DNA from: Neptuniibacter sp. 1_MG-2023
GTDB taxonomy: Bacteria > Pseudomonadota > Gammaproteobacteria > Pseudomonadales > Balneatricaceae
Assembly: GCF_030547185.1 (NCBI RefSeq)
Contig: NZ_JAUOQR010000004.1
Coordinates: forward strand, 62,001 to 126,000
Direction: 5' to 3'
Length of the DNA stretch: 64,000 nucleotides
Shown here: piece by piece, positions 1-7,410 of the stretch
How the letters are laid out: every line of letters starts with the position of its first letter
How positions within the stretch are numbered: the first letter of the stretch is position 1
Made by a program: the position numbers and the translations under genes
The notes under the pieces: model-generated
What the model saw: the letters and a program-made list of their open reading frames with translations, nothing else
Database searches by the model: none
What the model was told of the DNA's origin: nothing

Positions 1-392
1 TACCGAGAGCGAAAATGGCGAAGGAGGGGATCGATATAACACCTAAATATGTTTCATCCCATGATTCGGTTTATTTAACGGTTTCGAAAGGTTTATTTCT
101 AGCTGGGGGCGGCGTTATGCGTACTTTTAATAATACCGCACCCGAAGTAAGAGAAAAGCTTCGGGTGTTATGGGCGACCCCCGGTTACACCCCTCATGCT
201 ATAGCGGTTCATCCCAGAGTAAATGCTGATTTAAGGCAAAAGATCCAACAAGCATTAATTGATATGGACCAAAATCCAGAGGGAGAAGCGTTATTAAAAG
301 CGATTCATTTCAAAGGATTAGAGCGCGCAGAAAATAAAGATTGGGATGATGTGCGAGACTTAAATATTAAGCTACTAGAACATTTATTGTAG
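1..392 (+). CDS. C-terminal part of a PhnD-type ABC transporter substrate-binding protein (5' end outside window)
   Basis: The reading frame is open from the first bases of the window, so the gene begins upstream and only about 130 C-terminal residues are visible. The SHDSVYLTVSKGL segment followed by GGGVMRTF resembles the last third of periplasmic phosphate/phosphite/phosphonate-binding proteins of the PhnD family. No permease or ATPase follows. Instead a histidine kinase starts 26 bases after the stop, with a response regulator next. Orphan PhnD-like proteins beside kinases often act as ligand-sensing partners, so a sensing role is inferred here. The ligand is unknown. The methionine at position 15 is internal and not the start. 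Confidence 0.72.
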   Translation, partial: PRAKMAKEGIDITPKYVSSHDSVYLTVSKGLFLAGGGVMRTFNNTAPEVREKLRVLWATPGYTPHAIAVHPRVNADLRQKIQQALIDMDQNPEGEALLKAIHFKGLERAENKDWDDVRDLNIKLLEHLL

Positions 393-418
393 TGATCTTT
401 GTCTAAGAGAGAAATTTT

Positions 419-2050
419 GTGTCATTACGACTGAAAACCATTTTAGGTATAGCGATAATCCAAGCGGTTTTACTCCTGCTTTTAGTCTCTATGACGTTAC
501 ATTATCTTAGAACAACTAACTACGAAAGCCTTTCCAAGCGCGCTTCAACAACAGCGACCTTGTTTGCTACAACTGCCGCCAATGCCGTTTTAAGTTATGA
601 CTTAGCCTCCTTAGATGCCTTTGTTAGTGAGGTTATGAAAAACTCAGATTTAGTCTATGCACGTGTCTTAGGTCCCGATAATCAATTATTTGCTGAGGAT
701 GGTGAGGCTAATATTTTGAGCCGCCCATTTGTTTTAGATACAGATGTTGAAAAGGTCAACGACTCGATCTTTGATACTTATGCAGAGATTAGTGAAGGTG
801 GCGTCGTTTATGGAAGAGTAGAGATTGGTATTGATACCGATAGCCTTTCTACCATTATTGACGAAGCGACTAATAGAAGTGCAACTATTGCTGCTGTTGG
901 GATGTTATTTGTAGCGCTATTTTCTTCGATGTTGGGTACCTACTTAACAAGCCAGCTTAAATATTTAAGGGCTGCCGCTCGATCGATTTCAAAAGGTGAT
1001 TTAGCGATTAAAATACCGATTAATGGCCGCGACGAGATCGCCGATGTGGCACATGCATTCAACTCTATGGCATCTGATCTAAAAGATGCCAGCTTACGTC
1101 GAGATCAATTTGAAGCGGAATTAAGTGAACTTAACCGCTCCTTAGAAGATAGAGTTAAACGTAGAACTGAAGCGTTAGAAAAAGCCAACAGTGAAATAAA
1201 ATCAGCCCAGACACAGCTTATTCAGTCAGAAAAAATGGCGTCAATTGGTGTGTTATCAGCCGGTGTTGCCCATGAAATTAACAATCCCCTAGGCTTTGTT
1301 ATTAGTAATTTATCAACCTTAGATATCTATGCGCATAACTATCGTGCCTTAGTCACTGAATATCAGCGCTTACTGGAAATTAACGACACCGCTGAGCGTG
1401 AAGAGCAGCTAAATAAGATCCAAGATTTAATTAAAAGCATAGATCTTGAGTTTATGAATGAGGATCTTGATGATCTGTTAAAAGATACCCACGAAGGCTC
1501 AGTTCGAGTTAAAGAGATTGTAAAAGGTTTAAAAGCATTTTCCCATACAGATCAAACGGGGCGTATGCAGTTAGCTGATATTAATGAGTGCATTACGAGT
1601 ACCCTTAAAGTGGTCAATAATGAACTGAAATACCACTGCACTATCTCGACCTCCCTATCAGATATCCCCCAAATATATTGTTTACCTAGCCAGATAAAAC
1701 AAGTGTTACTCAATATTATTTTAAATGCTGGACATGCGATTCAGGGACAGGGTGTTATTGATATATCTAGCAATGTGGTTGAAGATCATATCGAGATACG
1801 CATAAAAGATGATGGTTGTGGTATAGCTGAAGATGAGATCAATAAATTATTTGATCCCTTTTATACAACCAAAAAAGTTGGTGAAGGAACAGGCCTAGGT
1901 TTAGCAATCTCCTACGGCATTATTGTGGATGATCACCACGGTGAAATTAATGTGCAAAGTGAAGAGGGTAAAGGAACCTGCTTTACTATTATATTGCCGA
2001 TAGTTACTGAGCCTCCTAATGAAGAGGATGATTCGGTTGTGTCAGCATAA
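419..2050 (+). CDS. Membrane sensor histidine kinase (HAMP, HisKA, HATPase)
   Basis: A 543-residue kinase with a GTG start. A transmembrane helix (about residues 6-28) is followed by a periplasmic sensor region of about 125 residues and a second helix (about 155-176). Then come a HAMP linker, a coiled coil (about 225-270) and a phosphoacceptor H-box with AHEINNPLGF, His at residue 285. The C-terminal ATPase has an N-box (NIILNAGHAI), a DDGCGI G1 box and GTGLGLAIS. The NtrB-like HEINNP box is common in kinases that talk to atypical response regulators. The regulator gene starts 25 bases downstream, so the two are probably a cognate pair. The preceding binding protein may be the periplasmic ligand sensor. 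Confidence 0.9.
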   Translation: MSLRLKTILGIAIIQAVLLLLLVSMTLHYLRTTNYESLSKRASTTATLFATTAANAVLSYDLASLDAFVSEVMKNSDLVYARVLGPDNQLFAEDGEANILSRPFVLDTDVEKVNDSIFDTYAEISEGGVVYGRVEIGIDTDSLSTIIDEATNRSATIAAVGMLFVALFSSMLGTYLTSQLKYLRAAARSISKGDLAIKIPINGRDEIADVAHAFNSMASDLKDASLRRDQFEAELSELNRSLEDRVKRRTEALEKANSEIKSAQTQLIQSEKMASIGVLSAGVAHEINNPLGFVISNLSTLDIYAHNYRALVTEYQRLLEINDTAEREEQLNKIQDLIKSIDLEFMNEDLDDLLKDTHEGSVRVKEIVKGLKAFSHTDQTGRMQLADINECITSTLKVVNNELKYHCTISTSLSDIPQIYCLPSQIKQVLLNIILNAGHAIQGQGVIDISSNVVEDHIEIRIKDDGCGIAEDEINKLFDPFYTTKKVGEGTGLGLAISYGIIVDDHHGEINVQSEEGKGTCFTIILPIVTEPPNEEDDSVVSA

Positions 2051-2075
2051 AACGGTCAAATAGGGATGAATAACA

Positions 2076-3353
2076 ATGGAATATCCTGATAATACAGTCC
2101 TTATCGTTGATGATGAAGCCTCAGTTTTAACCGCATTTGAGCGATTGTTACGTGTATTAAAATGCCATGTAATTACAACAGTTTCCGCTATAGATGCTTT
2201 AGCTATACTGGAAAAACAGCCTGTTGATATAGTGATTAGTGATATGCGTATGCCGGAGATGGCCGGTGAATGTTTTTTAGAACAGGTCGCCGAAAAGTTT
2301 CCCAACTGTGAACGTGTAGTGATCAGTGGTTATGCGGATGTTCAAGCAACCATTGATGCTATCAATAAAGGCCAAGTAAGCCGCTTTATCTCTAAACCTT
2401 GGGAAGATAAAGATGTGCTTAACATGGTTAAGAAAAGCTTTGAACTTGCCCAGCTTAAAAAAGAAAATGCGCGGTTAAGTGCCGAGACACAACAAAAAAA
2501 TCTGGAGTTACAGGCGTTAAATCAATCATTGGATTTAAAGGTTCAGGCACGTACCGAGCAGCTTAAAGTTGCGAACCAAAGTCTTAAAAATAGTTACCGT
2601 TCCGTTGTGAGAATGTTTTCAACATTAACAACGAGACGTTTAGGTATTAAAGCATCGAGCAACAACCAAAAGCTCAATTTAATTTTTGTCTCAGTTGCTA
2701 AAAAAGCAGGTATAGAAGGGGGAGAATTAAAACAGCTCTATTTTGCATGGCAGCTACGCCAAATAGGGAAACTAAGCTTTTCCGACGATTTAATCAAAGT
2801 CCCTTATCTAAAATTAGACGCTGAGCAGCAGCGTGTATTTCAAACCCATCCCCTGTTAGCGCAAGCGGCAACGCTAATGGTTAAACCTCTCTATCCCGCT
2901 GGAAAGATAGTTTCTCAGCATAAGGAATACCTTGATGGCAGCGGTTACCCGAAAAAGCTTAAAGGGGAAGAAATTAGTTACCGAGCGCAAATTTTAGCGG
3001 TTGTTAATGATTATGTTGAGTTGATGTATGGCTTTTATGATGAGCGCCAGTACAGTACAACGGAAGCGATTAACTACTTACAAACAACAGCGGCAGAACG
3101 TTATAACCAATCCATAGTGACAATTTTAATGGAGTCGATCCAAGCGTTAAGCGATACAGGCGATGCCATTAACGATAAGTGTATACATAGTGATCAGCTT
3201 ACAAAAGGGATGCGTTTAACGCGAGATCTGATCAGTGATGAGGGGATAATGTTACTCAGTTCAGAGCAGGTATTGGATGAGGTTTCTATTAACCGTATTC
3301 GTGAAATTGAATTTAACTTAGATGAAAGCCTACAGATCTACGTCTCTCAATAA
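2076..3353 (+). CDS. Response regulator with a degenerate HD-GYP-like output domain
   Basis: A 425-residue protein. The receiver domain (about 1-125) has an acidic VDDE pocket, phosphoacceptor Asp56 (VISDMRMPEM) and the lysine of ISKPW. A coiled coil (about 125-175) leads to an HD-GYP-like domain. The GYP part is recognisable (EYLDGSGYPKKLKG, about 284-297), but the HD pair expected in an LLHDIGK motif reads LRQIGK (Arg228-Gln229). The HHE is also reduced to QHKE. Cyclic-di-GMP hydrolysis is therefore unlikely, and the domain may instead bind a ligand or protein. It is in an operon with the kinase and is followed by a bidirectional terminator. Confidence 0.85.
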   Translation: MEYPDNTVLIVDDEASVLTAFERLLRVLKCHVITTVSAIDALAILEKQPVDIVISDMRMPEMAGECFLEQVAEKFPNCERVVISGYADVQATIDAINKGQVSRFISKPWEDKDVLNMVKKSFELAQLKKENARLSAETQQKNLELQALNQSLDLKVQARTEQLKVANQSLKNSYRSVVRMFSTLTTRRLGIKASSNNQKLNLIFVSVAKKAGIEGGELKQLYFAWQLRQIGKLSFSDDLIKVPYLKLDAEQQRVFQTHPLLAQAATLMVKPLYPAGKIVSQHKEYLDGSGYPKKLKGEEISYRAQILAVVNDYVELMYGFYDERQYSTTEAINYLQTTAAERYNQSIVTILMESIQALSDTGDAINDKCIHSDQLTKGMRLTRDLISDEGIMLLSSEQVLDEVSINRIREIEFNLDESLQIYVSQ

Positions 3354-3377
3354 CTGTTAGAGATGGCTATTAGAAAA

Positions 3378-3417
3378 AAACGGATCGAAGAGGATTTATT
3401 TTGATCCGTTTATTATG
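3378..3417. terminator. Bidirectional Rho-independent terminator
   Basis: Perfect 9-bp stem AAACGGATC / GATCCGTTT (3378-3386 and 3403-3411) with a 16-base loop. It is preceded by an A-run and followed by T-rich sequence. It lies between the convergent response regulator and Lrp-family genes. Confidence 0.8.
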
Positions 3418-3427
3418 TGATTTATCA

Positions 3428-3910
3428 TTAAACATACTTAAGTGGCATCGCTGTACTATCGACCACTTTACGCATAATAAATGCAGATTTAACCCCTGTT
3501 ACTCCCTGAATACGGGTTATTTTACCTAATAAAATATCTTGATACCTATCCATATCGGGCACCGCTATTTTAAGTTGGTAATCCGCATCATGTCCGGTGA
3601 TTAGATAACACTCCATCACTTCAGGGAGTGACTGTATAGTGCGCTCAAACTCCTCAAACCGCTCAGGAATATGTTTATCCATACTGATATGCAGTATGAC
3701 AAATAGATTAAGTCCTACTGAGCGTTCATTTAAACGTACAACACGATCACGAATAACGCCTGCTTCCTCTAGAGCTTTTACCCGTCGGGAGCAGGGCGCA
3801 GCGGTTAATCCTACCCGCTCGGCTAAATCCTGATTGGATAGCTCCCCATTAGCTTGTAGCTCGTGCAATATTTTTAAGTCAAAACGGTCAAGCGAGAAGG
3901 AAGTTTTCAT
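3428..3910 (-). CDS. Lrp/AsnC-family transcriptional regulator
   Basis: From the chosen ATG at 3910 the protein has 160 residues, the usual Lrp-family length. The longer open frame to 4015 runs back through the promoter region and has a low-complexity N-terminus unlike the family. An N-terminal winged helix (DRFDLKILHELQANGELSNQDLAERVGL, split by family convention into an AsnC-type HTH) is followed by SRRVKALEEAGVI. The C-terminal RAM ligand-binding domain shows the GHDADYQLKIAV core. It is transcribed away from leuA, and twin palindromes in the shared region suggest it may regulate itself and leuA. The effector amino acid is unknown; leucine is only a guess from the neighbour. Confidence 0.9.
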   Translation of the reverse strand: MKTSFSLDRFDLKILHELQANGELSNQDLAERVGLTAAPCSRRVKALEEAGVIRDRVVRLNERSVGLNLFVILHISMDKHIPERFEEFERTIQSLPEVMECYLITGHDADYQLKIAVPDMDRYQDILLGKITRIQGVTGVKSAFIMRKVVDSTAMPLKYV

Positions 3911-3946
3911 AGTTTTTAATAGTTTGGCAATAAAATGTATAGGTTT

Positions 3947-3975
3947 AGTGTATTTTCTTTTTATTAATTGCGCAA
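3947..3975 (-). promoter_or_regulatory. Predicted promoter of the Lrp-family gene
   Basis: On the minus strand TTGCGC (3970-3975) and TACACT (3947-3952) are separated by exactly 17 bases, and the start codon is about 30 bases beyond the expected transcription start. The -35 lies inside a TTGCGCAA palindrome, so binding there should block transcription. Confidence 0.5.
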
Positions 3976-3992
3976 ACAGGTAAAAATATAAT
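3964..3992 (+). promoter_or_regulatory. Predicted promoter toward leuA
   Basis: TTAATT (3964-3969) and a consensus TATAAT (3987-3992) are spaced by 17 bases on the plus strand. The first TTGCGCAA palindrome overlaps the -35. This would give a leader of about 300 bases before leuA. A second possibility starts at the downstream palindrome (TTGCGC 4008-4013, TATCTC 4031-4036). Confidence 0.4.
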
Positions 3993-4015
3993 GAATAAGA
4001 TCGGTAATTGCGCAA
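3968..4015. promoter_or_regulatory. Twin TTGCGCAA palindromes in the lrp-leuA intergenic region
   Basis: The self-complementary octamer TTGCGCAA occurs at 3968-3975 and 4008-4015, each preceded by AA. The centres are 40 bp apart, close to four helical turns, so proteins bound to both would lie on the same DNA face. This fits an Lrp-type multimer; direct evidence is lacking. Confidence 0.45.
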
Positions 4016-4201
4016 GGTGCGCTATAAACTTATCTCTATCGGTTAAGGGGCTTGTTACACCTAAGTGAGAACAGGCTGTTAGGTTGAAAATCACATATTA
4101 ATCCGTATGTGAGGGGGCAATCATCATAAGTGAGCGCATCCAGCCCAGAATAGTTTTATAGAACTAACCCTTAGTGTCAAAAGCAGATAACTGAAAAATT
4201 T

Positions 4202-4250
4202 CCTGCTGTCATATTCGCCAAGAGTACCCGACAGCAGGTTTTACAGATTG
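4202..4250 (+). terminator. Terminator-like hairpin in the leuA leader (possible attenuator)
   Basis: A perfect 9-bp stem CCTGCTGTC / GACAGCAGG (4202-4210 and 4230-4238) with a 19-base loop is followed by TTTT and a later TTTTT. It ends about 50 bases upstream of the leuA start and downstream of the predicted promoter, where an attenuator would sit. No convincing leucine-rich leader peptide directly precedes it. Confidence 0.45.
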
Positions 4251-4299
4251 TTTTTATCCATATAAAAAATTGTGTATTACTGAGCTATAGGTAAACCTT

Positions 4300-5979
4300 A
4301 TGTTTGACCATAAAAAATATCGCCGTTTTGAAACCGTCCGCTTAACTGACCGTACTTGGCCGGATCAAGAGATCAATAAAGCACCTGACTGGTGTAGTGT
4401 AGATCTGCGTGATGGTAACCAAGCACTGGTAAATCCTATGTCAGTTGCACAGAAAACCCGCATGTTCACCTTGTTGGTGAAACTAGGTTTTAAAGAGATC
4501 GAAGTAGGTTTTCCTTCAGCCTCTCAGCCGGATTTTGATTTTGTCCGTAAATTGATCGAAGAGAACCGCATCCCTGATGATGTAACCATACAGGTATTGA
4601 CTCAAGCACGAGAAGGATTGATTAAACGTACCTTTGAGTCCCTAGAGGGTGTGAAACGCGCCAATGTGCATGTGTATAACTCCACATCTATTGTTCAGCG
4701 CGAACAAGTTTTTAATATGAGCCGTGACGAGATAAAAGCTATAGCGACTCAAGGAGCGTGTTGGGTTCGCGACTATGCGGCTCAATACCCTGCAACTGAA
4801 TGGGAGTTTCAATACTCACCTGAAAGCTTTACCGGAACCGAGATCGATTACGCTATAGAAGTTTGTGATGCGGTGATCGCTGAATGGACACCTGAAAACG
4901 GCCAAAAGATTGTCATCAACCTACCGGCAACGGTCGAGATTTCATCGCCTAATGTTTATGCCGATCAGATCGAGTATTTCTGTCGTCACCTTAAACAGCG
5001 GGATCAGGTTCGTATCAGTTTGCATACCCATAACGACCGTGGCTGCGGCGTTGCAGCGGCCGAGTTGGGTGTGATGGCGGGTGCCGATCGAGTTGAAGGT
5101 ACCTTAATTGGTAACGGTGAACGTACCGGCAATATGGATATAGTGACCATGGGGATGAACTTGTACTCTCAAGGTGTCGATCCTGAGTTAGACTTTTCCA
5201 ATATTCCCGAGATTATTGATGTGGTGGAATACTGTACTGAGCTACCGGTTGCTGCACGTCACCCTTGGGCGGGCGAGTTGGTCTACACTGCATTTTCCGG
5301 CAGTCATCAAGACGCGATTAGAAAATCAGTTAACTACCATACTGAGCATCAACAAACCCATTGGAATGTAGCGTATCTACCGATCGATCCACGGGATATT
5401 GGTCGTGAATATGAAGCGGTTATTCGTATCAACAGCCAAAGCGGTAAAGGCGGGGTCGCCCTTGTTTTGGAACGGGATTTTGGTATTGAGCTACCTAAAT
5501 GGATGCATGCACCTTTGAGTCAGCAGGTACAGCAGGCAGCTGAAACCCAAGGGGTGGAGCTATCTGCGGCGACCATTAAAACTATTTATGAGCAAAGCCT
5601 TGTCAGCGTACCTGCTCAATGGCAACTAAATGACTATGAGCTGCATACAGACTCAAACCAAGTGAGTGCACAGTTTAGCATTGGTGAGGCCCAATTCTCA
5701 GGTAAAGGAGCTGGCGCTCTAGAAGCATTGTGTGATGCCTTGGCCAAGCAGTACCAATGTGAGATTGAAGTCAGCCATTTTGATGAGCACTCAATCGGCG
5801 CCGGTACGGATGCCCAAGCTTTAGCTTCTATCTGTGTTGCTATCAATGGTGCGCTAGAGTACGCCGTTGCAACCAATGAAGACACCTCGGCTGCTGCGCT
5901 ACAAGCAATGTTAACCGCTTTTAGCCGGCAAGCCATTAAGGTCGCACCTAGTGTGCAAGATACGGAACAAGTCGCCTAA
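4300..5979 (+). CDS. leuA: 2-isopropylmalate synthase (long LeuA type)
   Basis: This 559-residue enzyme condenses acetyl-CoA with 2-ketoisovalerate, the first committed step of leucine synthesis. The catalytic motif DLRDGNQAL (about 35-43) and the metal-binding LHTHNDRGCG segment in the TIM barrel are intact. The roughly 150-residue C-terminal part corresponds to the allosteric leucine-binding LeuA_dimer domain. The N-terminus (YRRFETVRLTDRTWPDQ) matches the longer LeuA2 lineage rather than E. coli LeuA. It appears monocistronic, with a terminator at 6034. A possible attenuator hairpin and the divergent Lrp-family gene suggest amino acid control. Confidence 0.96.
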   Translation: MFDHKKYRRFETVRLTDRTWPDQEINKAPDWCSVDLRDGNQALVNPMSVAQKTRMFTLLVKLGFKEIEVGFPSASQPDFDFVRKLIEENRIPDDVTIQVLTQAREGLIKRTFESLEGVKRANVHVYNSTSIVQREQVFNMSRDEIKAIATQGACWVRDYAAQYPATEWEFQYSPESFTGTEIDYAIEVCDAVIAEWTPENGQKIVINLPATVEISSPNVYADQIEYFCRHLKQRDQVRISLHTHNDRGCGVAAAELGVMAGADRVEGTLIGNGERTGNMDIVTMGMNLYSQGVDPELDFSNIPEIIDVVEYCTELPVAARHPWAGELVYTAFSGSHQDAIRKSVNYHTEHQQTHWNVAYLPIDPRDIGREYEAVIRINSQSGKGGVALVLERDFGIELPKWMHAPLSQQVQQAAETQGVELSAATIKTIYEQSLVSVPAQWQLNDYELHTDSNQVSAQFSIGEAQFSGKGAGALEALCDALAKQYQCEIEVSHFDEHSIGAGTDAQALASICVAINGALEYAVATNEDTSAAALQAMLTAFSRQAIKVAPSVQDTEQVA

Positions 5980-6033
5980 GGTAGTGATATACAGCTATAA
6001 CAGCCAGAGTGACAGCTAAGCATGATCTTAACC

Positions 6034-6062
6034 CCCGCTTTCTAGTTAAGGCGGGTTTTTTT
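6034..6062 (+). terminator. Rho-independent terminator of leuA
   Basis: Stem CCCGC / GCGGG (6034-6038 and 6051-6055), extendable inward by a few pairs, followed by a run of seven T. Confidence 0.8.
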
Positions 6063-6132
6063 ATGTCACCGAATCAAGGAAAGAGGGAGGCTGCGTATCC
6101 ATAGGTTATATCTGATGCTTATCCGGCTATTA

Positions 6133-6200
6133 TCCGTACAAATTGAGTTGATTCAGCAAGTGCAGTATAATTTTAATATGTACGGATATGTTCCGTACAT
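6133..6200 (+). promoter_or_regulatory. Promoter and operator of the toxin-antitoxin operon
   Basis: A strong promoter, TTGAGT (6143-6148) and TATAAT (6166-6171) with a 17-base spacer, is followed by a perfect 9-bp inverted repeat ATGTACGGA / TCCGTACAT (6178-6186 and 6192-6200) at the expected transcription start. An isolated half-site TCCGTACA (6133-6140) lies just upstream of the -35. This is a typical arrangement for conditional repression by a ribbon-helix-helix antitoxin. Confidence 0.75.
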
Positions 6201-6210
6201 TGGAGGGCGT

Positions 6211-6480
6211 ATGGCAACGGCACGTTTAGATATTCGTCTTGATGAAGAGATTAAGGCAAAAGCAGAAAAAGCCTCAGCGTTACTTGGTTTAAAAAGTTTG
6301 ACTGAGTATGTTGTTAGGGTAATGGATGAGGATGCAACTCACGTAATTGAAGCGCACGAAAGTATGGTTGTTACAGACAGCGTCTTTGACGAATTTATGG
6401 CAGCCTGTGATAAGGCTAACGCACCTAATCAGGCATTGCTTGATGCAGCAAAGCTTGCAGATGAGAGCGGTATCAAGTGA
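6211..6480 (+). CDS. DUF1778 ribbon-helix-helix antitoxin (TacA-like)
   Basis: The start is ATG 6211, preceded by a GGAGGG ribosome-binding site at 6202. The longer open frame from 6115 would read through the promoter and operator. The 89-residue protein begins with ATARLDIRLDEEIKAKAEKA, a DUF1778 ribbon-helix-helix DNA-binding segment. An acidic C-terminal tail (about 55-89) would wrap and neutralise the toxin. The next gene overlaps by four bases (GTGA), so the pair is translationally coupled. It probably represses its own promoter through the 6178-6200 palindrome. Confidence 0.88.
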   Translation: MATARLDIRLDEEIKAKAEKASALLGLKSLTEYVVRVMDEDATHVIEAHESMVVTDSVFDEFMAACDKANAPNQALLDAAKLADESGIK

Positions 6481-7013
6481 GGTGGGCTAAAACCTTCGTT
6501 GAGCTGAGTAAATCGGAACATGACCGTAATCCGTTTGATTGCGGCGAAGAAAAGTTAAATAGCTTCATAAAAACACAAGCCGTTAAGCACATGCAAGCGA
6601 GTATCAGTCGTACCATGGTGCTGCCTAGTGCTTTACCGCTGCCTAATCAGAAATACGCGATTTGTGCATTTTATACGGTCGCGCCTAGCTCGATTAGTCG
6701 TGAAACCTTGCCTGCTCAGATAGCAAAGAAACTCCCTCGATATCCAATTCCTGTATTTCTACTAGCGCAACTTGCCGTACACAAAGAGTTTCAGGGGGAA
6801 GGTTTAGGAAAGGTTAGCCTGATCCGTGCGCTAAAGTACCTATGGGATGTTAATCATCATATGAGGGCTTATGCTATTGTTGTCGATTGTCTGACCGATT
6901 CTGCGCAAGCCTTTTACGCAATGTTTGGCTTTAAAAGGCTATGTGAGCATAACGGACATATGCGTATGTATTTGCCGATGAAAACGGTAGAGCAGCTTTT
7001 TAATCGACCGTAA
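6477..7013 (+). CDS. GNAT-family acetyltransferase toxin (TacT/AtaT-like)
   Basis: This 178-residue protein starts at a GTG overlapping the antitoxin stop. The N-terminal segment RNPFDCGEEKLNSFI is characteristic of GNAT toxins that acetylate the aminoacyl group of charged tRNAs and so stop translation. The acetyl-CoA-binding loop is present as QGEGLGK (106-112). Tyr147 in AQAFYAMFGF is in the position of the catalytic tyrosine of TacT. Fold and motifs look intact, so the toxin is probably active. The target tRNA cannot be read from the sequence. Confidence 0.88.
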   Translation: MRWAKTFVELSKSEHDRNPFDCGEEKLNSFIKTQAVKHMQASISRTMVLPSALPLPNQKYAICAFYTVAPSSISRETLPAQIAKKLPRYPIPVFLLAQLAVHKEFQGEGLGKVSLIRALKYLWDVNHHMRAYAIVVDCLTDSAQAFYAMFGFKRLCEHNGHMRMYLPMKTVEQLFNRP

Positions 7014-7047
7014 TTTATAGCATTATATTGTTTAGAAGGATTTAAGT

Positions 7048-7344
7048 ATGAGTACGCGAATTTTTTTTGACAAAATAAAAAATGATACGCAGCAGCTAAT
7101 TTCAGATATTGAAAATGAATTAAACCTAGAGTCTGTATCAGAGCGGTATACACAGTTAAAAACTGAAGTTGGTAATTCGTTAAAGTTAAACGATGAAAGT
7201 AAAGATCAAACATATGCTGAATCTATTCTTGAGTTTTATAATCGATTAAAACCAAGTGCTGGTTCAAACGATCATAAAAAAATATTCAATGCATTAATTG
7301 ATGGTTTTGATCTATTAGAGTGGACAGAGAAGCATAGTGAATAA
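7048..7344 (+). CDS. Small helical protein of unknown function following the toxin
   Basis: A 98-residue charged, mostly helical protein with no signal peptide or transmembrane segment; I do not recognise the family. It begins with an ATG preceded by GAAGGA, 34 bases after the toxin stop, with no promoter or terminator between. The strong terminator at 7363 ends all three genes, so it probably belongs to the toxin-antitoxin transcript. Whether it is a third functional component or a passenger is unknown. Base composition is more A/T-rich than the neighbouring housekeeping genes. Confidence 0.65.
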   Translation: MSTRIFFDKIKNDTQQLISDIENELNLESVSERYTQLKTEVGNSLKLNDESKDQTYAESILEFYNRLKPSAGSNDHKKIFNALIDGFDLLEWTEKHSE

Positions 7345-7362
7345 GCATTCTTGATAGGTCAT

Positions 7363-7404
7363 AACAACTAAACCGATGAGCGATCATCGGTTTAGTTGTT
7401 TTAG
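7363..7404. terminator. Strong bidirectional terminator
   Basis: A perfect 17-bp stem (7363-7379 and 7384-7400) with a GCGA tetraloop, A-rich before and T-rich after. It separates the toxin-antitoxin transcript from the convergent hydroxylase gene. Confidence 0.85.
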
Positions 7405-7410
7405 TGTCGG

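Noticed and set aside
4052-4087. Leucine-containing mini-ORF (TTG TTA CAC CTA ... CTG TTA) in the leuA leader
   Set aside because: The start is TTG with a ribosome-binding site only one base away, and it lies over 100 bases from the hairpin; too weak to call a leader peptide.
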